From Bactericera cockerelli (lineage: Eukaryota; Arthropoda; Insecta; Hemiptera; Triozidae), in the NCBI GenBank assembly GCA_024516035.1, contig CM044957.1, positions 5,538,374-5,602,373 on the forward strand: 64,000 bases of DNA, written 5' to 3'. The notes beneath the pieces were generated by a model that did no database searches, was not told the origin of the DNA, and saw only the letters and a program-made list of their open reading frames with translations. Positions 11,197 through 20,495 of this stretch are shown piece by piece (the first letter of the stretch is position 1; each line of letters starts with the position of its first letter). The position numbers and the translations under genes are program-made.

Positions 11197-14100
11197 CTTC
11201 TTCTGTTTGGCGCTTTAACACCACTGATGTAGTGGGTGGTCGTCGATAAGGCTAGGTTCAACGGCAAGAGATTTACGGATTTGGGTATGGATTCTACATG
11301 AGAGTATATGTTTGACAGACAGCATCTCTCCGCATTGGCAGACGGGTGGAGAATTGGAGATGTCTTGAGTAATAGAAACTTATGGGTAATGCGAGTGTGG
11401 CCAATGCGGAGTCAAGTAAGGACGACTTATTTGTTTTCTCTAGATAATAACTAAAACTATGATTATTTCTAATGTATAACAGAAATTATACATTCTAATG
11501 TATAAGCCAGAAGTATATACATAGAGTTCAATGAGAAAACTAGCTATTTGAATATGGTATCAAAACAACTGCTGGACTGTAGGTAATCTTTAGTCCTGAT
11601 AATTATTGTATTTTATTTTGTAAAAAAAAAAATAGAAATCAAACAATTATAATAATAATATTGCCTCATTTATACTGCCCGATTAGAGCAAATGAGTCCC
11701 ACAGTCCCATATTTCCAATAGTAAAACCAAGACTTATCTTTAAGTGGACAAAATCCCGAACAGCCATTTTGATTTTGGCAAACAAGAAAGACACATTCAG
11801 CCAGTTTCATACCTTGAGGAAGTTGACGAAGTAGGCTAGCTCGAGACCCACGAGGCGTGTGTTGGCCGTGGCCTGGGTGTAGAGTGGGAGGGACCCGCCT
11901 GCCCAGTCCACGACTATCACGTTCCAGTCTGAGTGCTTGAGGAGTTCCCGCCTCATTTCCTGGAAACCACGGAAAGTACAAAATAAGGACCAAAAATAAA
12001 CAATAAGGACCAAAAATAGACAATAAGGACCGAAAATAGGAAATAAGGACCAAAAATAAACAATAAAGGACCAAAAATAGACAGTGAGGGACAACATACA
12101 CTACTAATCATGGACACAATACTTCCTCGTGATTGGTTCACATTGTATACTAGGCAATTTTGAGATTTTATACTAAATTCTAAATTACTTGTATTTCCAA
12201 AACTTCTTAACCGAGTCTTCAAAATTATTTTATATGGTAGAATACTGTTTTTCCTACATTCTAGATTCCTCAAAAAATCTATATGGCAAGTTTTGCACCT
12301 TGTTTTTGCACTTTTTTTTCCAAAATTTCGGATTTTCTTAAATATCAGAACTCAATCTTAGGTGTTATTTTATTTTTAAAAAATAATTACAAACTTACTG
12401 CACTATGTTAAAAACTAATACGCATAGGTATACATACGAAATTTAATCAAAATCCGATTTGTGATTCACAAGATAAAAAAATGATAAGCGTTTAAGTAAA
12501 AAGTTAGAGGTCAGGTACAAAAATTCGTTGAAATCTGTTCAGCAGTTTCTAAGATTTGCGCGTTACAAAGAATGTATTTAACAGACTGACCGAAAGACAT
12601 ACCGATAGACAGACACAAAACCAAAATTGCTGAGTAGTTTATATGACATATGACACGCCCAGAAATATGAAATCAGAGCATTTTTTTACTTATATTAGAA
12701 ATGGATTCATCGGAAGTAAAACTCAGGCACGTAATATTAAATTGTGTTCTCATTTTCTATTTTTAATTTCTGCAGGACCAACCATCGTATGGTAAAGATT
12801 TTTGATTTCTTCCTCTGCTCCGAGGTTCTTTAAAACCTCGGAAATCAGTCAGCTGGTTACGGTTTTCATTTCTGTTAGACCTGTTTACATCAAGAAAAAC
12901 AGGTCCCATTCTTTCCCAGAATTCGATTATTATTATAATAATAATGCCCGCTATACGAGTACATTTATTAACGGAACAATACCTTTTTACAAATTATTAT
13001 ATATGTCAAAAAAAATTATGAAGAACAATGTCCAGAATACCAAGTGATTTAATTATGTTATACCAGTAGAAGTAATTACCTTGACCCAAGAACTGAGGGG
13101 TGTGTCTATGAAACCATGGATGATAAACTTGGTTTTCCTCTTTGGATCAAAGTTAGATTTCTCAATTGTCCTCTCATTCTGCACCTTCAACATGTGACCC
13201 TGGGGAAATAAAGACATTAGTTTTATTGAAAAAGTCAATGGAAAAATAATTTTACATCCATGCAAATACTTGTATAGAGCTAGAAAAGAAATACGAGTAG
13301 GTTGAACAAATTATTGTTTATAAATAAATAAAATAAATACAATGTTGTATACTATAGCAATAAAACGCCATACTATAACACGGTTTGGCGTTATGTGTAA
13401 AACAAATAAATCTAGTTTACTTTAATATGGAATACCTACTTTGTTCATACTGGCATTATTTATTTATTGCACATTGCATACTTGAGAATTTATCAGGCGT
13501 TCATAAAAATTGAAGTAAATATCGGTATTTTCTAATTCTTTCTCTCTCTCTCTCTCCCGATATCTCCAGATGTACTCGGAAGTAAAAAAAAACAAACCTC
13601 ACCTCTGTCGGGTTCTTCCTCGTGTAGAGAATGAACCGGGTGTCAATGACCGCCCGGGGCAATGGGAAAATGTTGAAGGGCCTGTAGATGAGGTGGTACC
13701 AGTCTCTTGTGACGTTCAGACATCCCAGTTCGTCGTAACATCGCGTCTCGTTCTCAACTGAAATGAACAGGGAAAATGGGATGACGTCATGCGTGAGAAA
13801 TTTCTCTCAATCGCGTGTGTCTAAAATTTGCCTATACTATTGTTAGTATTTAAAAATAAAAAAAATTGCCACATTTGGAACTCGAACCACCGAACTCCAG
13901 GTTACGAGTCCGCCACCTTTTTTTTGTTGAAAAAGTAGTTGTGCCCCGGAACCGCTTTCGCATTGCTTCAGGGCACTTTACCTTTACATCCATGCCATTC
14001 CGGAAACGAAAAATTTCGGACCGAATTTTAACGCTCCGGCCGGGATTTGAACCTGCAACCTCCGGGTCAGTAACCAATGCTCTTTGCCATAGAGAAACGG

Positions 14101-14456
14101 AGGCCGCCGCCTTATCGATCAAGCTACTCAGGTCTACATCATTATGAACATGGAAGTATTAGTATATTCACATGAATAATAACACAGTATACTGTGAGCG
14201 TACTTGCTGTACCGCCATAACCCAAATTACCTAATAATCCGCTAATTGTCCGTGAACATCCTTGAAAAATCCTGTCTGTGCCAGACATTTCGGCACCAGT
14301 GTGTTTGGCATTTAGTTAGGTAAGAGGCCTATTAATTCGTCTGATGTATTGTTTTGTGTCAGACCAGTCATTATTCCAACCTATGGCCACCAGATATAAT
14401 TAGACAGGGAATGATTCAACTAAGTTAAGACAATAAAATAAGTCTGAACTTTGCTT

Positions 14457-14490
<34 letters not shown>

Positions 14491-16084
14491 GGTTTAACGT
14501 TGATTTCAACTGATTGGTCATATACGAGTATTAACGGTGGTGTTACCCTCCATTCCCAAGAAACTCACAAACCTGCTACCCTGGGTTGGACCTGAATGCC
14601 AGCATCAACAAATCTTCAATTCGCTGGAGGATGCTTAACTTCGGTGATCCTACGAGAACCGATACATTCAACGCGCCATTAACGCTGGCGTTGAAGACTT
14701 TAGTTGTCTATGCAATTTGTGGTCGTGTACTATTTTTAACAAGGGTATGATCAGGAGCTTTCTATTTCTGTTGTATTTTTCCTAACCGTACTATACGATA
14801 TCTATTCCGGTAGGTCAGTGTTAAAGGCGGCACTCTGTGAATCTAGAGATTCCATAGGTCGTTGGTTCGAAACTCAGCCCGGGCATGACAAGTTATCTTC
14901 CCATTTGGGATTTTTACTACTTACTAATACGTCTTGGGCTTACTGCTGGAATAATTGGTCTTTAATTGTCCTGATCGGGCAGTGTAAATAAGGCAATATT
15001 ATAATCATTATTATACACCCAAGCGGACCCAAGCCTAGATGAAAACCCTAAATTACTTCTATTAATTTTAAATCCACAATTGTATAATTTGGAATGATCA
15101 TTGTCTATTTTATACATATAATAATTACTGGTAAAATTGAAACCATATCAGCACATTTTACCAGTAATTTACCTACATAGGTATACCTACAAGTATTATC
15201 TAACAACAAATTGGTACACAAAATTAATAATAAAAAAAAAATGTAAATCATCATTCATAAAAATCTGCCACAACTAAAGGGCGGGGTTATTGCCAATGGC
15301 AATCTCTTCCACCCAACTCATTGTAAAATCAAAATCTAGGAATCACATCTCGCATCTGTCAAGCGTAGTGGGAAGTTGCATTGTCATGTTGAATACGGGT
15401 TTCCTGAATATTTATGTAGCAGTTGACATTTGACATTGGAAGTAATTGTGGTGTAAAAATAGGTGACCAAATGGCATTGTGCTTATTCACTCATCATCCT
15501 GCTTTCAAGTTCAGTACTATATTTAAGGTGAAGTGTACTCAGAAGTATTGGAGGTGAAACTGATACAATAAGTTGAGAAAAAAAGTCCACAGACTCATAA
15601 TATTGAGAAACGCATGAGAACAACATCCACCCTTGAAAAAACCAACAAGAGAAAAAAAATAATTCATATATTTTTTTACAATGGCCATTACCTACAGTGT
15701 CAATGTATGCGGGCCAAGAGTCAGATGTACAACAAAATATAAAGGAAGACCGTACGGTGTCGTTGTAACCCTTCATAATATTTTTTCCCTTAGTCTATGA
15801 TTATTCAGAAAGCGCTTTTGAAGCAACTAACTAAATCGCCACCTCTGAATTAATTTTATGAACACAAAAAGTAATGATATCCCCACAAAAAACCACCCGT
15901 GGCGCCTGATGAAATGCATAAGAAAAGGTACATGTGTGTATCATACTCACTACGTGTACTCACACGGGAGCCAGGGGATGTTGACCTCTATGCGGTTGTT
16001 GCGACCCCAGTCCAGCAGTCCGGTGGTGCCCAGATGGACCAGGCTAGCGAAGAGCACCACCCCTCCCCACACCTGCTTAGCCAT
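5680..16084 (-). CDS. Secreted pancreatic-type triacylglycerol lipase, nine coding exons, 534 aa
   Basis: Coding exons on the minus strand: 16084-15964, 13757-13603, 13199-13080, 11959-11813, 11096-10871, 9675-9304, 8764-8638, 7111-6905, 5809-5680. All introns are GT..AG, and the summed length is 1605 nt (534 codons plus TGA). Residues 1-20 or so are a hydrophobic signal peptide. CYDELGC at 47-53 and NVTRDWYH follow, as in insect pancreatic-lipase-like proteins. The oxyanion-strand motif FIIHGF is in exon 3. The nucleophile is S197 in GHSLG, the acid D220 in GLDP, and the histidine H308 in ACNHVR. The S-D and D-H spacings (23, 88) match the pancreatic lipase family (about 24, 87). A Cys-bounded lid loop of near-normal length lies between C280 and C306. 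Residues about 381-495 form a PLAT-like C-terminal domain. N-x-S/T sites are at N43 and N55. It should act as an extracellular or gut-lumen neutral lipase. From memory it resembles the Drosophila CG5966 type; that was not searched. The family call is firm, the substrate inferred. Confidence 0.93.
6196..6362 (+). mobile_element. SINE A, 3'-truncated, in lipase intron 8
   Basis: Head TCGGTAGCTCAGTTCTCAAG and body to GGAATAATGGGACTTTGTAA, then it changes into another dispersed repeat (TGGACAGAATACTTCCTCGT) shared with 12104 and 55155. Confidence 0.75.
6575..6642. mobile_element. 68-bp TA-flanked hairpin, lipase intron 8
   Basis: Arms of about 24 bases (AAGGTGGTCCCGAAACATGG and its complement) end in CAAGGTG and CACCCTG next to TA on both sides. 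It looks like a minimal foldback of the CAGGGTG-ended group. Confidence 0.8.
6664..6880 (-). mobile_element. tRNA-derived SINE A in lipase intron 8
   Basis: Minus-strand copy with head TCCCGGTAGCTCAGTGGTAA (box A) and GGGTTCGAAACCC (box B), unique body with GGCTTACTGCTGGAATAATG, and tail GGGCAGTATAAATAAG-(ATT)n. It sits 25 bases beyond the exon 8 donor. Confidence 0.85.
6905..7111 (-). CDS. Lipase coding exon 8 (PLAT-like domain)
   Basis: Residues 423-491 plus two bases: [14 protein letters not shown], then [14 protein letters not shown] and [15 protein letters not shown]. The acceptor CTTCCTCCAG is the first of a long tandem series of near-identical acceptors in the upstream intron. The donor is GTGAGT at 6904-6899, phase 2. 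Confidence 0.9.
7113..8100 (-). repeat. 45-bp minisatellite made of 3' splice-site sequence (intron 7)
   Basis: About 21-22 direct copies of a 45-bp unit fill most of intron 7. Read on the minus strand, each unit holds GGCTACGA, ATGATCTATATTGTTTC, then the pyrimidine tract and AG of exon 8's own acceptor. The unit therefore matches the last ~35 intron bases plus the first ~9 exon bases. One unit near 7206-7250 is shortened. Because 45 is a multiple of three, a long spurious repeat ORF appears on the minus strand (units [15 protein letters not shown]); it is not an independent gene. Confidence 0.95.
8146..8325 (+). repeat. Dispersed repeat, inverted partner at 33730-33920
   Basis: CTGGCTGGGGGACTATAAAC, AGACAGTGGTAGAAGTGCTG and CACTGTCTGGCTACCATC occur here and, as complement, at 33730-33920. 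This copy lies in lipase intron 7 beyond the minisatellite. Confidence 0.75.
8355..8450 (-). mobile_element. SINE D 3' part, lipase intron 7
   Basis: Complement of GTGATTAACACAAATATGATAA and of CGAAAGTG; the tRNA head is lost beyond GGGACTTGAAACACC. (The first motif is cited in part: GTGATTAACACAAATATG.). Confidence 0.7.
8638..8764 (-). CDS. Lipase coding exon 7 (start of PLAT-like domain)
   Basis: Residues 381-422 plus two bases: [17 protein letters not shown], then [13 protein letters not shown], typical of the first strands of the lipase C-terminal domain. The acceptor is TTTAAG and the donor GTAAGC, phase 2. Confidence 0.9.
8797..8965 (+). pseudogene. Fragment of a reverse-transcriptase-type ORF C-terminus, lipase intron 6-7 border
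   Basis: It lies 33 bases beyond exon 7, in intron 6. The plus strand reads [20 protein letters not shown]. From memory [14 protein letters not shown] is a recurrent motif near the C-terminus of mobile-element reverse-transcriptase-like ORFs in invertebrates. The fragment is about 50 codons with no start of its own; the minus-strand ORF here is its shadow. Confidence 0.5.
9111..9192. repeat. GGGA/GA microsatellite in lipase intron 6
   Basis: (GGGA)n at 9111-9131 followed by about 30 GA units to 9192. Flanks repeat each other (TTTCGATTTTGAAAC, CCATTTATT, GCTATTTTTTGGGGGTG at 9058-9110 and 9196-9245), so the array lies between two copies of a ~55-bp segment. Confidence 0.95.
9304..9675 (-). 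CDS. Lipase coding exon 6 (lid and catalytic His)
   Basis: Residues 257-380 plus one base. Opens [15 protein letters not shown]; the lid segment runs from C280 to C306; the catalytic H308 is in ACNHVRAI. Several further cysteines ([15 protein letters not shown]) fit the disulfide-rich distal part of pancreatic lipases. The acceptor is CTCCAG and the donor GTGAGT. Confidence 0.95.
10005..10212. mobile_element. ~210-bp hairpin element in lipase intron 5
   Basis: Arms of about 85 bases (GTAACGAGATGTAGGAT ... CCTCCCCTTTGGTGCCGA) face their imperfect complement, with a roughly 30-base loop near 10096-10122. Looks like a small foldback or MITE; class unknown. Confidence 0.8.
10487..10622 (-). mobile_element. 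SINE A fragment in lipase intron 5
   Basis: Complement of the head region (GGGTTTGATACCCAGCCGAG) and of GGCTTACTGCTGGGG. The tail is missing. Confidence 0.7.
10871..11096 (-). CDS. Lipase coding exon 5 (catalytic Ser and Asp)
   Basis: Residues 182-256 plus one base. Carries [17 protein letters not shown] with nucleophile S197, and [13 protein letters not shown] with the catalytic D220. The exon is strikingly GC-rich against its introns. The acceptor is CTCGCAG and the donor GTAAGG, phase 1. Confidence 0.95.
11160..11425 (-). pseudogene. Non-LTR retrotransposon ORF2 3' end, frameshifted, in lipase intron 4
   Basis: On the minus strand one frame reads [14 protein letters not shown] and, after a frame change, another reads [17 protein letters not shown], then HPLHQWC and TAA at 11217-11215. 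A poly-A tail follows (11196-11164). LRIGHTRLTH-like and C-x-C...H-I-L-x-C motifs are characteristic of the C-terminal end of I/Jockey/R1-type LINE ORF2 proteins. A related tail fragment (AGTGGTGTTAAAGCGCC on the minus strand) is at about 24810-24870. Confidence 0.8.
11650..11762 (-). mobile_element. SINE A 3' fragment in lipase intron 4
   Basis: Tail and body only (GGGCAGTATAAATGAGGCAA on the minus strand), no head. Confidence 0.7.
11813..11959 (-). CDS. Lipase coding exon 4
   Basis: Residues 133-181 (49 codons, phase 0 at both ends). Contains [13 protein letters not shown], the conserved core strand, and the helix leading to the nucleophile elbow. The acceptor is TTTCCAG and the donor GTATGA. 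A run of about 20-bp repeats (11976-12090) lies directly upstream of this acceptor. Confidence 0.93.
11976..12090. repeat. ~20-bp tandem repeat adjoining the exon 4 acceptor
   Basis: Six copies of AATAAGGACCAAAAATAAAC. On the transcribed (minus) strand these are U-rich and end about 16 bases before the AG at 11960-11961, so they contribute to the pyrimidine-rich region of this acceptor. Confidence 0.88.
12104..12680. repeat. Dispersed repeat TTCCTCGTGATTGGTTCACA in lipase intron 3
   Basis: ATGGACACAATACTTCCTCG and TATGGTAGAATACTGTTTTT recur at 6350-6560, and the first block at 55155-55280. The remainder (12420-12680) ends in GACTGACCGAAAGACATACC-like degenerate repeats. Class unknown. Confidence 0.6.
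13080..13199 (-). CDS. Lipase coding exon 3
   Basis: Residues 93-132 (40 codons exactly, phase 0 at both ends). Holds KTKFIIHGF, the beta-strand and HG motif that forms the oxyanion hole in this family, and ends SSWVK. The acceptor is CCCCAG and the donor GTAATT. Confidence 0.92.
13603..13757 (-). CDS. Lipase coding exon 2
   Basis: Residues 41-92, including the CYDELGC cysteine pair and the segment [15 protein letters not shown], then [13 protein letters not shown], a signature of pancreatic-type lipases. The acceptor is TTTCAG at 13763-13758 and the donor GTGAGG at 13602-13597. It enters in phase 1 and leaves in phase 0. Confidence 0.92.
13858..14135 (-). mobile_element. SINE E inserted into a SINE D head, lipase intron 1
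   Basis: The flanks (13858-13916, 14104-14135) are the two halves of a minus-strand SINE D head (AGCTACTCAGGTC; ACTCCAGGTTACGAGTCCGC). Between them is a whole minus-strand SINE E (head complement CCTCCGGGTCAGTAACCAAT, body GGAATGGCATGGATGTAAAG, poly-A tail). The junctions share a CCGCCACC/CCGCCGCC duplication. Confidence 0.85.
14460..14696 (-). mobile_element. 5S-headed SINE, full head, in lipase intron 1
   Basis: Poly-T at 14460-14488, SINE body, then a head that on the minus strand reads GGTTCTCGTAGGATCACCGA and AAGTTAAGCA. These are close to insect 5S rRNA residues about 30-60. It lies upstream of exon 2, in the gene's own orientation. Confidence 0.85.
14805..15012 (+). mobile_element. 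SINE A in lipase intron 1
   Basis: Full-length, mutated head (GGTAGGTCAGTGTTAAAGGC, GGTTCGAAACTC) with body and GGCAGTGTAAATAAGGCAAT tail. Confidence 0.85.
15964..16084 (-). CDS. Lipase coding exon 1 (signal peptide)
   Basis: Encodes residues 1-40 plus one base. The start is the ATG at 16084-16082, opening MAKQVWGG and continuing into a hydrophobic run, a good signal peptide. The frame stays open upstream to an ATG at 16144. However, AG at 16091-16090 after a TTAATTCC tract is a credible splice acceptor just before GTGCT-ATG, so an untranslated upstream exon is likely. The donor is GTGAGT at 15963-15958, intron phase 1. Confidence 0.85.
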
Positions 16085-16150
16085 AGCACCTGGAATTAAC
16101 AAGAGAGACACGGAGTTAGCCAGCGTCGATAGCACTTTGAACATCGATAG

Positions 16151-16450
16151 CGCGAAATTAGCTCAGTGGTTAAGCACTCGCTTGCCATGCGGAACTTCCC
16201 GGGTTCGACCCCCCGTGCCGACAAAAATTTGTATTCATAAATTGGTTACTCTTTTTTGTAAGGGATACCTTCCGGTGCGCTCGTGTTGACCCAGCACCTA
16301 ATTGGGAAGTACTGTGTCATTTCTCGCCCATCAGAGAGGAGGCATACTACGGGATGGGCAGGCTACAATATAGACCACAAGCGTCTACAGTAGCTCCTGT
16401 TTCATGGCTACGAAATAAAAACGGCTGTGAAACACAAATCTTTTTAATAA
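16151..16450 (+). mobile_element. SINE B, full length, just upstream of the lipase first coding exon
   Basis: Head AAATTAGCTCAGTGGTTAAG, CACTCGCTTGCCATGCGGAA and CCGGGTTCGACCCCC, body with ACCTTCCGGTGCGCTCGTGT, tail GGCTGTGAAACACAAATC-A-rich. It begins only about 65 bases from the lipase start codon. Confidence 0.88.
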
Positions 16451-16562
16451 AAATAAATAACTAAAATAAAAAACACACACCAGTTCTCATGGGTCCATTT
16501 CGCCAGCACCACCACCTAGTCGGGTTCATTCAGCCACTGAAGTTTTCTATTCTATTCTATTC

Positions 16563-16762
16563 TATTCCAGCGAGCTTGGGTCTTGGATAGGTGACCATTC
16601 AAATTCGAATCCATGTGATGTTGGCTATTCCCGGCCCCACTCAGGATGGGTGAGGTTAATTTTAGTAGCAGGTTTCAGAGATTCCAGCGAATAAAAGGGT
16701 ACAACGCACGTCGTGATATGACCATGCAGTTGAAAGCGACGTTAAAACCCAAATTAAAAAAA
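16563..16762 (+). mobile_element. 5S-headed SINE, head partly lost
   Basis: Starts in the box-C-like part (CTTGGATAGGTGACCATTC), continues through the common body (GGCTATTCCCGGCCCCACTC) and ends GCGACGTTAAAACCCAAATT with an A-rich tail. Directly upstream is a (TATTC)n microsatellite, 16540-16566. Confidence 0.85.
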
Positions 16763-18134
16763 GATGGAGTTAGAATAATATAAAGAGAGCCGAATTCTAG
16801 ATATAAAATTAATACCTAATCATAGAAATAAATGAAATTCTTTTTTATTTTTTTTTTTATTTATCTTTATTATTTTATTTTATTCTTCTTTCTTTCCTTT
16901 TCTCTATAGTGGTTGAGTGGAAGAGCTCACATGTGAGAACCCTGCCACTTTAAAGAAAGCCAAAAAAAAAAAAATAATCATAAATAAATAAGTTTTTTAT
17001 CATTACTCATTATATCACAATGTTAGTGGGTAGCGCAGAGTTTTAGGACTTCGTATCTCTTTTTAATAAACATTTATTTAGCGAGAGGACTCTACACTCA
17101 GAGTCCTAATATCATAATACATTATTTTCCCCATACTTTCGCCACTGGTCGCTGCGTCGCTGCTCAGATCAAAGCAGCTACTCATTTTTCCTCACGAGGT
17201 ATGAATGGAATCCGTAACATCCAAAGAGTTCGGACGTAGATCAACGTGCTTGCAAGTCTAGTGCCTTCTTTCTTTACGGGCATTCTTTACGGAGGGAACA
17301 GAATTTTCTGTGTGAAAAGTCTGCTCCGACCGGGGATCGAACTCAGGATCTCTGGAGGCTTTCCTATTCTGAATACCAACAAAAAAACTGAATTTCATCT
17401 CCAAAAAATCTGAAAATATAAATGCTTTACCCGGCATGGAGCATTTGTACAATTATTTGTAATTTGTACTTGCAATATTATTTGTAATTTGTACTTGCAA
17501 TTACATTTACCCAACTCTGTCCACGCCTCATTTCTTTGTTCCAACAAATGCTGAACCTAGTGAATAACCTCATACATTACATCCATTACAAGACTATCCA
17601 GCGATGATGTCTTGAAAGCTATTTGATAATGATTGATTAATATATGAGAGAGAGGGAGATATATTATAGTGTGTGAGAGAGAAAGAGAGAGAGAGAGAAA
17701 AGAAAGTTTGGCAGAACGAAAGTAAAAGTTGATCGATCCATAATATATTACACTCTCATTCATACAAAACTATTATGTAACATAGTATAAAATACACACA
17801 CATGATACCATAATCCTAACGTTTAAACTCATTCATTCTTTCACTGGCCGCTGTTGGGGGTTCTAGAAAATCTGGAGGGGCTTCTACGTGAGAAAAAAAA
17901 AGCAAAGATAAGTTACGGAACGTGTTTTTAGTCGATAAAAAGATTTTGGTCTAAAAAATGTGCTCGTACCGAGAATCGAACTCAAGATCTCTGGATCACG
18001 GGCGGTAGTCAAAACCTTTACGTCACTACAGTTGACTTAGGTTGAGTTTAAATAGAGAGAGCTAATTATTTTTGTTATTACGTCCCAATGTTTAGTGGGT
18101 AGCATCGACATTACGAGAACTCATGCATCATATA

Positions 18135-19017
18135 CAGGGTGAGCATAAAGTCTCACCCCACCCCCCGTATCTCGAGAATGGCTGAAAATACATGGAAACG
18201 CAAAAACCCGTATTCCTTAACTTTTAGGGGGATTAATTTTCATCAAAAAAAAATTTGCCTACACGGCCCCAGTCAGGCTGGGCATGGACCAATTTTAAAA
18301 TCTTAAATAGAATGGTATGTCTTGTGGCATATTGTTTTAAAGGTCTCATAGAGAGAAGTTCATTACAACAAATTTCAGTGAGCTACAACTTACCGTTCTC
18401 GAGATACAGGGTCGGACGTCCTGCGTAATATCCATATATTTTGACCTATAACTCGTTGACCGTAAATTCCAGAAAAATGAAATTTGTTGATAATAACTCC
18501 TTATGGCAAGAACTTTTGAACAAGTTAAAACTTGATTTGTTTTTTCGTTAAATTTTTTCGGACTGTTCGTCCGGCTGGCTGACGAAACCGATCAGAAACT
18601 AACATCAACAGAGTATGTCGAGTTATAACTTTTTCGACAGGGCTTGTCATAAGGAGTTATTATCAACAAATTTCATTTTTCTATAATTTACGGTTAACGA
18701 GTTATAGGACAAAATATATGCATATTACGCAGGACGTTCGACCCTGTATCTCGAGAACGGTAAGTTGTAACTCACTGAAATTTGTTGTAATGAACTTCTC
18801 TCTATGAGACCTTTAAAACAATATGCCACAAGACATACCATTCTATTTAAGATTTTAAAGTTGGTCCATGCCCAGCCTGACTGGGGCCGTGTAGGCAAAT
18901 TTTTTTTTGCTGAAAATTAATCCCCTTAAAAGTTAAGGAATACGGGTTTTTGGTTTTCTTGTATTTTCAGCCATACTCGATATACGGGGGGTGGGGTGAG
19001 ACTTTATGCTCACCCTG
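18135..19017. mobile_element. 883-bp TA-flanked palindromic (foldback) element
   Basis: Ends CAGGGTGAGCATAAAGTCTC and its complement, TA on both sides. The two arms match almost base for base for roughly 400 bases: for instance ATAGAATGGTATGTCTTGTG in one arm and its complement in the other. The central non-palindromic loop is about 110 bases (near 18520-18640). No ORF of transposase type. Confidence 0.92.
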
Positions 19018-19260
19018 TATATCCAACCAACCATCATATTCCAATATCAATCTTATAATGCCGCCACTTCTCGTTGCCCCCTCTACAACTACTCCAATTG
19101 TCTTCACAAGGATAGGGTAGACCCCAGGATTCGAACCCGGGTCATCTGGAGTGCAAGCCCCTCGGTCAACAGGAACTATCACAGATCCTTACCTTCCAGT
19201 TTTCTAGTTCCTTATTCCGCCGCATTCAGCTCTCCTCTGAAATCAGAAGAACAAGGACGC

Positions 19261-19478
19261 TTAATTAGCTCAGTGGTCAAGGCGTCGGTCTGGTAATCCA
19301 GAGGTCGCGGGTTCGAAACCCAACCGGGACATGACAAGTTATCCTCCTACATATTCTGTATTTTGACCACATAGATACATAATTAATTATATAATTATTA
19401 TGTCTTAGGCTTACTGCTGGAATAATGAGACTCATTAGACCTCATCTGGCAAAATAAATAAGGCGATATTATTATGAA
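19261..19478 (+). mobile_element. SINE A, full length
   Basis: Head TTAGCTCAGTGGTCAAGGCG and CGGGTTCGAAACCCAACCGG, body with a locally AT-expanded centre, tail AATAAATAAGGCGATATT. Confidence 0.85.
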
Positions 19479-19930
19479 TTAGAGCTCTTATCGAATACAT
19501 CAGTGGTATAAGAACAGTCGATCAAAGCGAAAGATCCTCAGTTCAAGATCCAGAGCAGTCAAAAACATCGGAAGTAATAATTTCAAAATTCCTCTAATAC
19601 AAAAGCTGTTCGGGCCCTTTGATTGTTGGAAATGCCTCATTCTAGCTTGTAGCCTTGTTCTCGGCCCGGCCATGAGCTACGGCCCTGACGAGGGTTCCAG
19701 GATGTCTAGTGACGAATTTGAACCGATTCCTACTAGCAGACTGATTCCAGCGGGCGAGGCTTGACTTGGACTGGTTCTTATGCAACTGCTTGTGGACTGA
19801 GGTCTAGTCTTAGATTTCTAACCGTACTGGTATACTAGCATTGCTTGTACCTGAGCTAGAAGACCGCTTGTACCTAGGCCAGAGGTCCGCATGCTTGACT
19901 CAGGCATGAGTTACAGTCCTGACTACCCAG

Positions 19931-20189
19931 CGTCGTATCGATGCCGATGGTATGTTTAATACACCAGCTCTCGTCCCGTCACTGAAGTTAAGCAACGTCC
20001 AGCGAAGTTAGGACTTGGACAGGTGACCATTCTAATTCCCATTCTCATGATGCTGGCTATTACCGGCCCAAATCAGGCTAGCTGAGGTTCATTTGATTTG
20101 CTAGTTTGAGAATTTCCAGCGAATGGAGGTTAGAACCCCCATCGTGATATGACTATGCAAGCGACGTTGAACCCCAAAAAATAGTCCTG
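19931..20189 (+). mobile_element. 5S-headed SINE, full length
   Basis: Head with CTCTCGTCCCGTCACTGAAG and TTAAGCAACGTCCAGCG, box-C-like ACTTGGACAGGTGACC, the shared body, and the terminal CGACGTTGAACCCCAAAAAA. Confidence 0.85.
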
Positions 20190-20280
20190 CATTTGTCTTT
20201 TTTACCGTCGAAAATCATGTCTGGTACACTGCTAGTCTTTCGGACATAATTATTACAGAAAATATAAAATGTATGTGGTA

Positions 20281-20495
20281 TAATAATAATCATACTCTAT
20301 AGTGGAAGGCATCCACCAGGCGAGGTTAATGTTCAAAGCATTTTCTACCAACTAATCCTCAGAGTCTTATTATTATGTGGAAAAATTCTCAATTTAATGA
20401 GGAAAAATTCATGCACTGGGTGGGATTCGAACCAACGGATCCCTACGCTACCTTGATTACCAGACTAGCGCGTTAACCACTTGACTACCAGTGCA
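20281..20495 (-). mobile_element. SINE C, full length
   Basis: Minus-strand head TGCACTGGTAGTCAAGTGGT and GTTGGTTCGAATCCCACCCA, body, then TAGTGGAAGG complement and (ATT)n. Confidence 0.88.

Noticed and set aside
16082..16144. Upstream ATG at 16144 as lipase start
   Set aside because: The extension would put a polar-hydrophobic leader before the signal peptide, and a splice acceptor lies between it and the ATG at 16084.
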